From contig CBFFRP010000378.1 of assembly GCA_965644295.1 (NCBI GenBank), forward strand, positions 310,001-374,000: DNA of 64,000 bases, read 5' to 3'. The notes below the pieces were generated by a model that was not told the DNA's origin, searched no databases, and worked only from the letters and a program-made list of their open reading frames with translations. The translations under genes and the position numbers were made by a program. The stretch is from Paraphysomonas bandaiensis. Its lineage: Eukaryota > Chrysophyceae. Below, in pieces: positions 45,198-57,133 of the stretch (position 1 is its first letter; every line of letters starts with the position of its first letter).

Positions 45198-47687
45198 TTA
45201 AACAATAGGGACACTTGGTCTACTAAACGCGGACCTAAAAGATCGCTCTACTTTAAGGGCAGACACTGGTGCTGCAGCCTTGCTATCACTGTCATCAGAA
45301 CCATCCTCACCAGAGTAGAACACTGGATAGCGGGTCATAACGACTTCCCATGTAACTAACTCCTCACAGAGATCTCTTAACAGACCAACAAGGGCGGAAA
45401 TAGGAACACGCAATTGGGTCATAGTGTTTCTCTCTCGTACTGTCACTGCCTTGTCAACTAGAGACTGAAAGTCAACAGTTAGACCGAATGGTATACCAAG
45501 CTCGTCGGCTCTGGCATATCTTCGCCCAACAGTTCCCGAGCTGGAGTCCACCTTGCAAACAACACCAGCATTCTGTAAGTTCTCACGTATGCGCTCCACT
45601 ATGGGGTCGAACTGCGGGTTGTTTAACAAACGAAAGATGCCAACTTTAATTGGTGCCACACACGGTGGGAACATCATCACGCATCTTTGTTCATCCCCCT
45701 CACGCTGCATGAACGAATGCTCTAACACTGAGTACAATACTCGACCAATTCCAAACGATGGCTCAATCACACTTGGAGTAAATTTGACTTCGTGCATATT
45801 TTTCTTTTCCGCCCGAATGTCAACCATATCCTTCTCAATCTGGAATCCGTTTACAGTGGCAATGGAAAGATTTTCAAGGTCCTTTTGTAAGGCCTCAACA
45901 GCATCGTCATCAAGCTCTTCCAGAGCTTTAATCACCTCCTTTTGTTCCTTCTTGAACTTAGGACCAATCTTCTTGCGGTTAGGTTCGACAACCAGTCTCT
46001 CTACCAATACAGGTTCAGCAAGTTTCTCACTGGCCATCATGGGGACCCCTGATGCAGCACTGTGCTGCTGAAGATCATAACACGCCCTGTCAGCATGTCC
46101 AACACACTCGATCCACCCGTACGAAAGATGAATCTCCATATCCCAGCAATCACAGGCATAGTGAGCCATCTCAGTTCGAAGATGTTGACGAAACCTCATT
46201 CGATCCGGAAGGACACCAATTTTCTCCAAAAACATTTGTGTTCTGGCCATGAAATATCCTAGCGTTTCATTTGCCACTAAGCCAGATGACACAGCCTGTC
46301 CTATAGTCATTTTCTCTGTCCGACCTGATCCTAGCTGTGCATCAGCAGAAAATAAAACAACACTCTTGTCGGCCACACGCTTGAATTTTGGATGCGACTT
46401 CTTCTCAGGATGTACAAAATGTTCGATTTCAGCCATACAGAACTCTCTTACACGTAAAAGGCCATTGCGAGGAGCAATTTCGTTACGAAATCCAGTACCA
46501 ATTTGAGCCGCAGCAAATGGCATACGCTGCTGATTGAAATCCAAGAGACGCCTAAATGAAGTGTATATATGAGAAACAAGAGGAATGAAAAATTATAATT
46601 AAAAGTGATGAATATGGTGTGAAATTGTGCGCTGACAGCGAAAGATACATGAGCGGAATTGCATCATGCTCCATATAAGACAGTGCTCTATTTATTGTAG
46701 CGACAATCGGAGAGAGGTGCCCATAGAGTGGACACGTCTCTCTTGGCAGTCGCAGATAATATGATATTTGAACATGAAATCATCACTATACCTGAAGTTA
46801 ACAAACAATCCTTGGGCGGTTTCCGGTCGCAGGTACCCAACAGATACTCCTTCTGGTCCAATAGTTGTTTTGAACATGAGATTGAACGGGAATGGATCAG
46901 TAAGGTCATTGACACCGTTTGTGGGACTCTTAATGTTGTACTTTTTAATCATAGCACCCAACTCTTCTTGCGTGAATGCATCAGCTTGGCGCTAAAATAT
47001 ATAATATTAAACAATGACATTAGAAGTAAATGAAAAACATGAGCACAGCGGTATATATCAGTCAACGTACAGTGAAGGATGACAACATACTAAATATCAC
47101 ATTACCTGAATGATTCTGTGTTCGTTGACTTCTTCTTCAGTTAATTCAGGATGAGCTTGAATAAACTTATCGATTTCATCCTCGAGCAACTTATCAGCTC
47201 TATGGCACTCTCCAGTAATCGTATCGCGGACCATAAAGTCAGTGAATCTCTCAACATGACCAGAAGTTGCAAGTACATTTGATGGTGTAAGATTTGTACA
47301 TTCCATTTCTAACATTGACTCCTCATATATAAAATGTCGTCTCCATAAACTAAGTACATTGGCTTTTAATGCACTGCAAGGTGGTCCATAGTCGAATAAA
47401 CCAGCTGGTCCATTATGTATTTCAAATGATGGGACAACAAACATTTTCCTTAACATCAATTCATCAAAACTTTTTTTGTTAAATGGATTTTCTATAATAT
47501 TTGCTTTTTCAATATCAGCAAGAGTTGATCGTAGACTTAGTAAGGTAGCAACTTCAGTTGATATAGCAGTAGCATCAGCACCATCTTTCTTCATTTGTTT
47601 AACTAAACTAGCTTGTTTAGTAATACGTGCACGTAAAGCATATACATCATCATTATCATTCATTGAATTCATAGGTACAGTTGACAT
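45198..47687 (-). CDS. GARS: Glycyl-tRNA synthetase (eukaryotic alpha2 type)
   Basis: Exons 47687-47106, 46991-46792 and 46551-45198 keep frame and give 711 residues. The N-terminal ~60 residues ([41 protein letters not shown]) form a WHEP-type helical hairpin. The class II core begins with motif 1 [29 protein letters not shown], motif 2 lies around [52 protein letters not shown], and motif 3 is [16 protein letters not shown]. The anticodon-binding domain follows ([17 protein letters not shown]). It charges glycine onto tRNA-Gly in the cytosol. No organelle presequence is evident, although a longer 5' form could exist. Stop is TAA. Confidence 0.96.
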
Positions 47688-48084
47688 CCTTTAATGTATG
47701 TATGTATGTATAGATGAAGGAATGAGAATTGTGTTGAATTCTATGAATGAAATAGACAGAAATGAGAAACATTTCTCACCACATGATACATATGAGAGTA
47801 TCTTGAATAGACATATAGATAAGATTTAGTTTATATTTGACTCTTTGAACCAATTAAATATAAGAAAGATATCTTGAATAGACAGTATTCATTTTCAGTA
47901 TATGTAATACGGCTATAGGAATTCCAACTGTACGTGTATACACACCTGCTCCTTCTGTTGTTTTGTGTACATACATACACACATACATACATGCCTGATT
48001 GTCTGATTGTGCTATAAGTATATGCATATTATTCATATCAAGCAATCATCTGATTCATACATTAAGAATCAAATTAAAACAATC
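47688..48084. other. Divergent promoter region between GlyRS and the selenoprotein candidate
   Basis: AT-rich with a TGTATGTATGTA run beside the GlyRS start and CATACATACA at about 47970-47990. No other feature seen. Confidence 0.4.
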
Positions 48085-48398
48085 ATGCAATTTATTGTTG
48101 AACATGGTCGTGGATGAGATGGAGGGATGCAAGAAGCAGAAGTTGCTGCCTCTTGCATCCGTGAAGTATTCCCTGATGCAGATATAACAACCAAACCATC
48201 CGTAAGTCTCTCTCTCTATGTATATACTAACATCATATAATATCATAACTATAGAATGCTATGCAAGTTAAAATATTTGTGATAAGAGATGGAAGTAAAG
48301 AGGAAATATTTCGTTGTGCTCAACGTGATTTATTCAGAAAATATGGATGGCCTGCAAAGCCTGATATTATTGAAGCTCTTAAGGAGCTAGAAGAATAG
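48085..48398 (+). CDS. Candidate selenoprotein of the SelH/SelW/Rdx thioredoxin-like family (in-frame TGA)
   Basis: Exon 48085-48201 (39 codons including an in-frame TGA at 48115-48117), a 53-bp intron (GTAAGT..ATAG) and exon 48255-48398 join in phase 0 to 86 residues ending TAG. The start reads MQFIVEHGRG, then TGA, then DGGMQEAEVAASCIREVFP. The second exon has VKIFVIRDGSKEEIF and ends KPDIIEALKELEE. The beta-alpha-beta-beta-alpha order, the redox residue just after strand 1 (VEH..), the DG before strand 3 and the closing helix match small Rdx proteins such as SelH, where this position is selenocysteine. The resolving Cys usually three residues before Sec is Gly here. Seventeen of eighteen other gene ends in this window use TAA or TAG. 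No convincing SECIS was found by eye; the best place to look is 48430-48490. Confidence 0.7.
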
Positions 48399-49397
48399 AT
48401 ACAGTGAATGATCAGTGTTTGTATGTCATAGGAACGGGATGACAGCTAGTAAGAGTACTACGAAAGTGTACTTTGAATGCTTGATATGTTCTTGATATAC
48501 ACCAGAGCTGATTCAATCATTACTGGTACATGAATATGATAATAATATCACGTAATATTATATCTCCCAAGAATGCTATGTCTTGAATTTACTCAAGTCG
48601 TACATGACAATTTCACCTTTAAAGCATAACGACAGTTTCAGTATGCAGCCCATCATTTCATCCTCACTTCAATTAAGTTTTAGTCCCATTTACAGTTAAA
48701 AGCCAAGCAGCCCTCACAAATACAAACAAGACCTATGCATCACCACCGTGTAATTGGTTTAAACTAGCCCAATATTTCAACTGGAATGAGTTAATGTCAA
48801 ACGAATTATGTTGAGTCTAGCTGTTTGAGAGGAATTAGGAGCTACAGCTCTAAAGTCTTGAAGATTGAAGAATACAGTGGTGATAAACAGTATTACATGG
48901 GTCATAGAGATGATGGCAATCATTAGTAATGAAACTGAAATGTATTGGCTTAAAAGATATAAAAGCGTATGAAAATGATTGGTTGTTGAGAATCAACACT
49001 ATTGACGGAATTCCATCTAACAATAGTATATAGTATTGCAATATATTCTTCCTTATTATTGTTCCTTATCCTTGCTTGAGATAACCTAATTTTGGCGAAT
49101 GACAATGAATAAACTATAGCATATCTGAGACGGACATCCACAGAGCTACATAGATGAAAAGGGACAACTTATAACTTATAACTGATCCACGATTTTATAT
49201 TTAAATAATTGGACAAAATAAAATGACTGCAGACATGATGTTACTGCAACTCCAAATATACCACATGTAACACAATTTTTATTGTACAACGTGTCACATT
49301 TTAAAACACCGATTTAGTTTCAGCCGTTTTAAGTTGTTGGACAAACCTATAAACTATTCCAAAGCGTCGGTTACGGGGGCTTTTTACACAAAAACAA
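48399..49397. other. Intergenic, including the 3' UTR of the selenoprotein candidate
   Basis: At 48439-48484 an ATGA, a stem AGAGTAC/GTACTTT with an AAA-containing loop, and a downstream GA occur in SECIS-like order, but spacing from ATGA to the AA is not standard. A MITE fragment lies at 48998-49064. Confidence 0.4.
48998..49064 (-). repeat. Fragment of the hAT-type MITE family
   Basis: CCATCTAACAATAGTA, TTGCAATATATTCTTCC and the preceding CAACACTATTGACGG resemble the right-hand part of the MITE ending at 61860, with several substitutions and a short insertion. Confidence 0.55.
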
Positions 49398-51206
49398 TTA
49401 CTTTCGTTTCGCTCCTGTCACACGCCGAGTATCGTCCGTTCCTATCGCAGAGTAGTCATCCATCACGGACACGGATATTCCAGGGGCACGATTGGAAGAA
49501 TACACTTGTGACTTCTTGTTGGCAACTTTCCATCGCTTTCCCCCTGGCACTGTACTATGTGAGCTCGATTCCGAAATTGATTCTATATTATCCGCACTCT
49601 TGGAGTTGTGCCGTCTGTTGGAGGACGCTATCGATATGCTATCAGGAAACAAGGAGTCGTCGTACAACGAAGAGCTGTCTGCAACCCAGTCTTGATCCGG
49701 TTCAGACCGTATTTTCTTCTCAAGAGAATATTCTTTCTCCACACTTTTAACTATTCCCTAAAAGATACGTATCATTATCATCGAAAAACTGTGTGATGAC
49801 CAGATAATTGCGTTACAAATAAAACGGCTACCATACCGCTTTGACGTTCTCCCAACGTTCTCTCTCCGATTTCTGGCGTTTCCTCCTTTTCTCTTCTTTT
49901 CGTCTACACCAGAATATATCCCATTACGAATAAATTATTGCATTGAACAGGCAGCACCCTCGCCACGCATGCAGGGTGTATAATATGTATACCAATACTA
50001 TTAATAACAAATCACAATCGTTGATTGTAGTCTATATACTGTCTAACACTCGCGCTAGAGTAAAAACTACCTCGCCTCCCTCTCTTCTCTCTGTCGTCGC
50101 CGTTTTTCCAGCATATCCTGAGTCTCTTTCTCCTCTTCCGCGGTGGTAACGATCGTGTGGCGAACCTCTTTAGGACGGTCACGCGGACCATCGGTATTGA
50201 CACCCCGCGATTCAAGATCAAGCAGTCTACGTATACATGTAAGAGACACTAAGAGGCAAACACATAGGTCACAGATATCAACATTACCCTCGATGGTTGT
50301 TGTAGTACCGACCTGTGCTGCACCATCTTAAACACGAGCTCGATGTCGCTATTCGTACACAGTTGGAATAGTGTATATATAGTTCTGTTGTATGCTCCTC
50401 TAGGTGAAAAAAGATAGTAGAAAAGACTGTATTTCCATGGGTACAGAAGCTTGTCTGGAACCTCATGTATATCCAAATGAATGTGGTGAGCCAAAATAAA
50501 CAGGGATATCTCGTAAGGACTCCTCTCACCACGATATACTTTGGCGCCCGCCAGAAGCAGTTCCCTGTAGATATAATATTATCAGAGTCGTAAAACGATG
50601 TATTAATAATTTAGGCTTATACCGAGTAACCCAAACGTTGTTTCTAAATATCGCATTAAGGAGCGGTGTATTTCCCCCAACATCACGAGCTTCTATTTTA
50701 CTTCCTGGAAAGCGGCAAAGAAATCTAATCACCCCTATATACCCGCTGTCCACACGTTTTGTATCACTAGCAATTATTAGTGCCGTTTGATTTCTTGCAT
50801 TTACAGCATTTATATCAGCGCCAGCCTGCAGTAAGTACTCTATAATCTTTGGTGAGCCTTTTTTGGCAGCACGATGTAACGGCCTCTCTAGTCCATCACC
50901 AATGATAGCATTAGGATCTGCACCATTCTCAAGTGCACGGACACAAAAATAAACATCAGGTTTCTTATGAGCTAACTCTTCTGCAAGTATTCCTGTTTGA
51001 TATGCATCATATTTAAGGGGATGTTTGAGGCTATAGTGCATATATTCCATACGGACATTATGAAATACAATACATACACGTCGATGAAAACCTTTCCATC
51101 TATCTCGACATGTTGGTATTAGATTATTATCTTTATCCTCATTTCTTATTTCAATGTCCTCATTTATATAAGTGTCCTCTGGACTCATATGTATGTTATT
51201 ACTCAT
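49398..51206 (-). CDS. Ankyrin-repeat protein with charged C-terminal coil
   Basis: Exons 51206-50623, 50564-50313, 50226-50071, 49903-49837 and 49757-49398 keep frame and give 472 residues. Ankyrin units cover about residues 75-205 (GDGLERPLHRAAKKGSPKIIEYLLQAGADINAVNARNQTALIIAS; DVGGNTPLLNAIFRN..RELLLAGAKVYRG). A linker follows, then a Glu/Arg-rich probable coiled coil (TTAEEEKETQDMLEKRRRQREE..) and a Ser-rich tail ending VTGAKRK. Ankyrin stacks bind other proteins; no enzyme domain is seen and the partner is unknown. A SOCS-like or adaptor role cannot be shown. The fourth exon is 67 bp. Stop is TAA. Confidence 0.85.
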
Positions 51207-51909
51207 ATATACGTCTATAGAAGCCTGTAATCAACACACATGCACTTATTGAGCTTTCAACATGTTATATTCAATCATGAATCAATATCAAAACACATGG
51301 ATTAAAGGCGAGGTTGTCTATCATCTCTATTGAGCTATTCTTCTTATATATATATGTATGTGACATCTTCTATATGAATAAATACACTTAAAGACGTTAG
51401 ATTTACAGGACATAAAAATCCCATATTTTAGATAATTTCTAGAAGAATATATGACGGTATTGAGTGTTTGTTATTAGAAAAGTGGCAGTTTCTATGCGAA
51501 GCAATGAGGCATTTGTAAAACTTTTGTTGGAGATATTCTTCTTTAGGGTATATATTTAGGTGCTAAAATCGGGAGTTTTCAATATGAAAATTGAGAAAGT
51601 TGAGAAAATGCTCAATATTTTAATGTCCGCAAGTATAAAATAACCAGATATCATGCCTAAAGTCGGTCGTATCTTCCTTGCAGCCAGAACGTCAGCATGT
51701 GCTCCTAGTCCCTAGTCGAAAGGGGGGGGGCATATGCATATGTATCTGATAGTATATCTAGTGTTGAAATCTCCACTGCTGTCATGTCACAAGTGTTGGA
51801 TTATAAGAACTAAAGTGTAGTGATCAGTCAATATACAGACTAGAAAACATTGCAATCATTATTGAATAAAGCCATTAGAACAAAACATACAACGCATACA
51901 TCATCTAGT
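51207..51909. other. Divergent intergenic region
   Basis: AT-rich, with a G10 homopolymer at 51721-51730. No gene or repeat recognised. Confidence 0.4.
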
Positions 51910-52671
51910 ATGGTCTCTATCATCCAGCCTCCTACATTAACATTCTTTCATATCATATCTGACTATGGTGATGATTGTTGGATATCCTCCATATCTCCTC
52001 ATGTAAATGATATCCACCACGAAATCACCCGAAAATTCCCAGAAATCTCCCATATTGAACTTTCACAAGAAAAGAGAATACTCGAATATCATGAAGTTGC
52101 AGATACCTCAAAAGATATTAAAATACAGTATTATTTATATGGAGGATCTAGTATGAAGTGTACTACTATAACAAACGTACCAGATGCACTACAAATTAAA
52201 GTATTATGTTTTAAATGTGGTATAAAAAATTTCCCTATATGGACTACAGACTGGTTATGTGATCATATGTGTTGCTGTGTATATCATAAATTTGGTATAC
52301 CTGAACTATCTACATTACAGTTGCTGTGTTTGGGTCCCTGTGTATTAGGTTCCAATATATCAACTAAACTAACAACTACTATACCTGTAAGTATGATTTC
52401 TAATCCAATATGTTAATATATATGATGAGTTTATATAGTAGTTAGTAATATATGTGTATAGGATCTTCTTACAGTGAATATCTTGTGCTGGAAATGTGGT
52501 ATTCAAAATTTTCCTGATTGGCGGAAAGAAGATTTTATACAAGAGAAGTGGCTGTGTTTGCACCAAGCGGTCGGGTTTCCACATTGCATGACAGAATTTC
52601 AATTCTTGTGTTGTCATGTCGCATGTGGAAACATACTGTCTTATACCCCATTAGCCGATTGCACCTCGTAA
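51910..52671 (+). CDS. Cysteine-rich protein with an internal duplication, function unknown
   Basis: Exons 51910-52386 and 52462-52671 join in phase 0 (228 residues, TAA). I do not recognise the family. The N-terminal ~90 residues have FFHIISDYGDDCWISSISPHV and mixed charge. Two ~50-residue units then repeat: VLCFKCGIKNFPIW..CVYHKFGIPELSTLQLLCLGPCVLGS and ILCWKCGIQNFPDW..CLHQAVGFPHCMTEFQFLCCHVACG. Conserved Cys-x2-Cys, a His and a distal Cys pair suggest metal binding or disulphides. No signal peptide is obvious. The intron sits between the two units, as expected if an exon was duplicated. The start at 51910 is the first ATG of the frame; it could be further upstream. Confidence 0.7.
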
Positions 52672-53091
52672 TTGCTTCACCATCATAAATACATTTTGTT
52701 CTTCGAGGTTATCTCAGTTCTCGAATGAGTTTTATTACAATGGTTTCGTCGATAAGATATACTCGTAATTAATTATCTCTATGGGATAAAGGATAAAGTA
52801 CGACTGTTGCTAATTCTTTCATCATGCTATTCGGTAAATTGCATAGAATTACAACTGCAGGTAGCATTGGCTCTCCTCTGACTATATCGGAAGCTGAACT
52901 TACCACTCCGTGTCCTTCGGTAATCTATGCATCAGGTCTAATACTCACAAACTAAATTTTATCAAACTACACGGAGAATATACAGCCATTTTCTTCGTAA
53001 AATACTATGCTACGCACAAACTGTGATATTCTTATTATGACTCTAAGTGTGATACTTTCACATTATTGTAAAATGAATGCAGTAAAAAATA
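52672..53091. other. Convergent 3' intergenic region
   Basis: Spacer between two converging genes; no feature seen. Confidence 0.45.
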
Positions 53092-56000
53092 TTACACTAC
53101 ATCTGTTGTTTGAGTATTAGGAGTATTCATCAGAACAACTTTTTTCAGTGCCATTCTAAACTCACTTTTTTCAACAAATAAGCTGTAATCAACATCAAAT
53201 AAATCCAGGTTGAATTTTAATTCAGATATACGCATCATATTAATTTTTTCCATTGTTAGAAGTTCTGGCGTTGGCGAGACATACGACAGTCCCATAAGCT
53301 TCGAAATGTTGACCATGCTGTGACAAACTTTCGTATACACATTATTTCGAACCTTTACGATGTCAGAATTCCTTGGATCCATAGGAATAGGGTCATGGTG
53401 GTGAATCCATAATGGCTGATTTCTATACTCGTTTAAATCGATTTGTCCTCCTTCTTGTGATACCAAAAACTCAACTTCCAAAAACGATCCATCGCTCTGT
53501 ATAGGCAATAGTAGCTTACGAGAATCATGCTCCGTTGTTGGTAACGTACTCGCAGAATTCATTTCGAATTTTTGAATGATACTGTTGATAGTAGAACTTT
53601 CAAGGGGCACCGTACACCATGCCACGACATCAGTGGCAGATCCGGAAGGCGTTCTGGATTGGGATGAAAAGCAGGAACCAAAAGTAGATTTCTTGCTACG
53701 AGATACAGTGCCTGGGTGTGGCTGGGAAAGTGGCGAGGGGATACGGCAGCGCATCTATGCCAACAAAATATGAGTGTACATCAATTTAAATACATGCATA
53801 CACGACGGGCGTCCACATACCTCGCTGATGGAGGCAGCACTTCGTAATTCTATCAACACAAAACTACCAGGCAGTAAATTTTCTAGCGGGGTCTGCATTT
53901 CCCATTCGCATGCCCACCACATATAAGATTCCCGACGTAAAATAGGAAGTGAGGTGTTCTGAGGGGCTTCTATTAAATCGTGGTGGGCGTTATACAACGA
54001 AACTGTCAGGTACGGAAACTGCATTTCTTGAAATGGAATTCTAAAACAAAGCATGATGATAATATACAAAATTGAAAAATGTACCTGTTACTCTGCCCCA
54101 ATGCTGTATCATCATGTCTCTGAAAATGCATTCTGAGATAAGAAAACCCATGAATACGCCTATATGGTGAGACGATGCCACTTCCCATATTAATGTTTTT
54201 CGCCAAGGTACCTGTATCATATGCAGTGTCAGGATGGGCCTAATCTGCAAATATTACTACATACCGGTATTCGATAAAGCCTTTGAAATTTCAGAAGTAC
54301 CCAAATCCATAACAGTGTCTCCATTATTGTTTCGAATAGTTATATCTGCTCCCTTTGCAACTAGGCACTGTGCGAGCTCTATATTTCCATATCGTACAGA
54401 TATGTGTAACGCGGTTTGACCCAAATTATTTTTTGCGTCAATATCACAACCATTTTGAATCAACCACACAGCTAATTGAAGGACTTTAGCTACTGGCACT
54501 CGAGGAGTGCCATTTGATGTTTTGTTTCGGTATCTTGCCAGCATGATCAAAGGAGTTTCCCCAGCTTTGTTACAGACATTTAACCAAGATTTCCTCAATT
54601 CATAATTATAGTTGTATAGAGCCTGCTCACAACTGACCCCTAATAGCTCATCATGAGCAGCGGAAGCAGAAAGAATTGAAATCATCCACTTTTGTAATTC
54701 GTTCTCACTGGTTGTTTTAAACTGCCTGACAGGAGATCTCTTATCATTGGTCGCATTCAAGTCGCTAACACAGCCCAACGAAAACACTGGATCTTCACAC
54801 TTAACTCTTCTCACAGGATAATCTGCAAGCGCTAAACTTCTTCGGGCAGATTTGCTTGTTCTTGATCGGAAATAATGCAAGTGTGTAGGGGTCAGTATTG
54901 CCCACACTTGCTTCCAATTTTGGCCCGGATATCGCTACAAATACATTATATTAAAATCATAAAAAACAATATAAGTTTCACAGTGCGCAAGCGTGAATAC
55001 GAAAATGTAAACTGACCTTCATAAGCCAGCCTTCCATAATTATCTCATCCACAGTTATCTGAAAATCATTCTGTGCTTCATAATTCTCATCATCGTCCGC
55101 ACTTCCAGTACGTGATTTCCCAAAGAACTCCGCTGAATGACGAGGAGTGTCCCGCTTGGACGACCAACGAATAGGAGACTTCACCGACTTATCCTTCGGT
55201 GTCAACGTCGGCTGACTCTGAGGAGATTCAATACACTCTACAGTACAACTTTTACCCAGTGGTGATGAACAACTATAATCTTTCGCAGAAGTGGTGTGAA
55301 TTTCATCTTTCGTAAGATCAGAATTTCGTAATGTTTTTTCAGGTTCGCGAGAGTACAGAAGGTGTTCATCGAAAGATTTCATGTCGTCACCTAATTATTA
55401 GAATGTTATCATACAGAATAATATATGGAAAACACAAACACACACAGTATATATTCGTCACACAACGTATTTACTCAATGACAGCATACTTACCAATAAT
55501 TCCACACTGGTAGAGTACATAAGGGTCATACTTCATTGTCACAGCTTCTGCCAGGTATCGAACCATATCTACTGATGGGTGAAGAACAGCATAGTGCGCA
55601 GCCGTATTTCCCATTTTGTCCGTGAGTAAAATATCAGCTGGGCCAGGCTGGAGTGCTCTCACAGCAGGTAGATTCCCATTGCTAATGGCGATATGCAGAG
55701 GAGAGCAGAAATTCAATTGCCTCACACGAATAGAAAGATATTGTCTGACATGGGATGCATTGTAGACAGCATAGGGGTAGTATTGACTATATGAGACATA
55801 TGACTTGATAGGTAACGCTAAGAGTGTCTTCATCTCTGACTCTGATCCATGTGCACAACATGCATATAAGACATTGACACAATGATATAAATACATTCTT
55901 CTTTGATATGAACGTATATATCTTTGTAATCGTATACATAGTGATCGATTATGATGATAAGTTTTCATTTCTTTATATGAACGATAATAAGACTGTATAT

Positions 56001-56565
56001 ATATAATCATACGTATCATACGTTGTTTTCTATAGTATTTCCAACGTTTATACCATAATTGTATAAATAAAATATTCTTTCTATTATGACAATATTGTTT
56101 ATAATTCATATATGATCGTATATAACTTTGTAATACTATACAACTATATTTATATTTATGATACAATACTCTCATAGTATATTGACGATAATAAGATTGT
56201 ATTCTTATAATTGATTGTATTCTATAATAATATCTACGTATAATATATTGACGATATGTAGATTGTATGATACAACATGATTTAGTATATTGTAGATATT
56301 GTTTTTGTATATGATATCTTCGTATATGTGATTGTATAAGTATTATAGCATTATATATATGTATTTTTTTGGTATGATATTTTCGCCATATTCTTTGTAT
56401 TAATAATGAAGATGAAGTATGAAGTGAAGTATGAAGTGAAGTAGAATTATTTTCATAGAAATTTCTTGTAATTCTTCGACGTGTAAGTAAACCTTTTTGA
56501 TGTATTATATATAATGCTAAAGTAATATTGAAATGGATTACTCCAATTCCCCATCCAATATTCAT
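53092..56565 (-). CDS. IQ-motif / ankyrin / PH-domain scaffold protein
   Basis: Exons 56565-55494, 55390-55017, 54934-54265, 54211-54085, 54040-53821 and 53754-53092 keep every phase and total 1042 codons ending TAA. The N-terminus may include a membrane helix (IGVIHFNITLALYII). Residues ~50-245 hold about eight IQ-like units (LIQSHIRRYHIQKQY, IIQSTYRQYIIRRYY, RIQSYYRQYTMR, VLQSYIRSYMNYKQY and so on), so calmodulin or myosin-light-chain-like proteins should bind. Ankyrin repeats follow at ~285-345 (NFCSPLHIAISNGNLPAV), a PH-like domain at ~475-560 (MEGWLMKRYPGQNWKQVWAILTPTHLHYFRS), further ankyrin units at ~610-700 (NNLGQTALHISVRYGNIELAQ), then a C-terminal ~330 residues that I do not recognise. 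A Ca2+- and phosphoinositide-linked scaffold at membranes is the likely role, by inference. The IQ region is extremely AT-rich and Tyr/Ile/Arg-rich. Confidence 0.85.
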
Positions 56566-57133
56566 TAAAATATCCAGTTTTTCAATATAGTTATATATTT
56601 CGAAGAGTATAGAAGTTAATAAGAATGATATTAAATTGAGTGATTTGAGATATATATGATTCGTATGAATATGCCGATAGGGGTTCTTCTTTCAGGTCAG
56701 ATTTGTGAAGAAGATATGCTTATTTGTCGATATATATATATATGTATGCTATCATACTATCATACCCTTTGAAGGTATCTACTTCTATGTTGAATATACA
56801 GCATTACAAGTACATGCATGACACACATCTATACATCTCATCAAGAATACGTACCGGAATACTGACTACTGGAAATACTGCTGTATAGAAGCAGTAGTAC
56901 GATAAACTGTTCTGCTGTATTCCAAGTAAGTATTCCACCGTATACCATGGTATACCAACATCAGTCGCCAAAAAACTGGCGATGAGCATACATAAACATA
57001 CTACTGAATATATATATGCATGGGAGCGAAGCTATCATAGAGAGTGCAGTGCTATTATTGCTTATACTTAACAACTGTGTGTTTGTTACTGATTAACACG
57101 TAGGATTTATATTGAAATAATTGTTGGCCCATT
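56566..57133. other. Divergent promoter region
   Basis: AT-rich with TATATATATATA at about 56731-56742; no gene or repeat seen. Confidence 0.45.

Noticed and set aside
48430-48490. Possible SECIS element downstream of the TGA gene
   Set aside because: ATGA, a stem, AAA and GA occur in order, but the distance from ATGA to the apical A residues is not standard, so it is not called as a feature.
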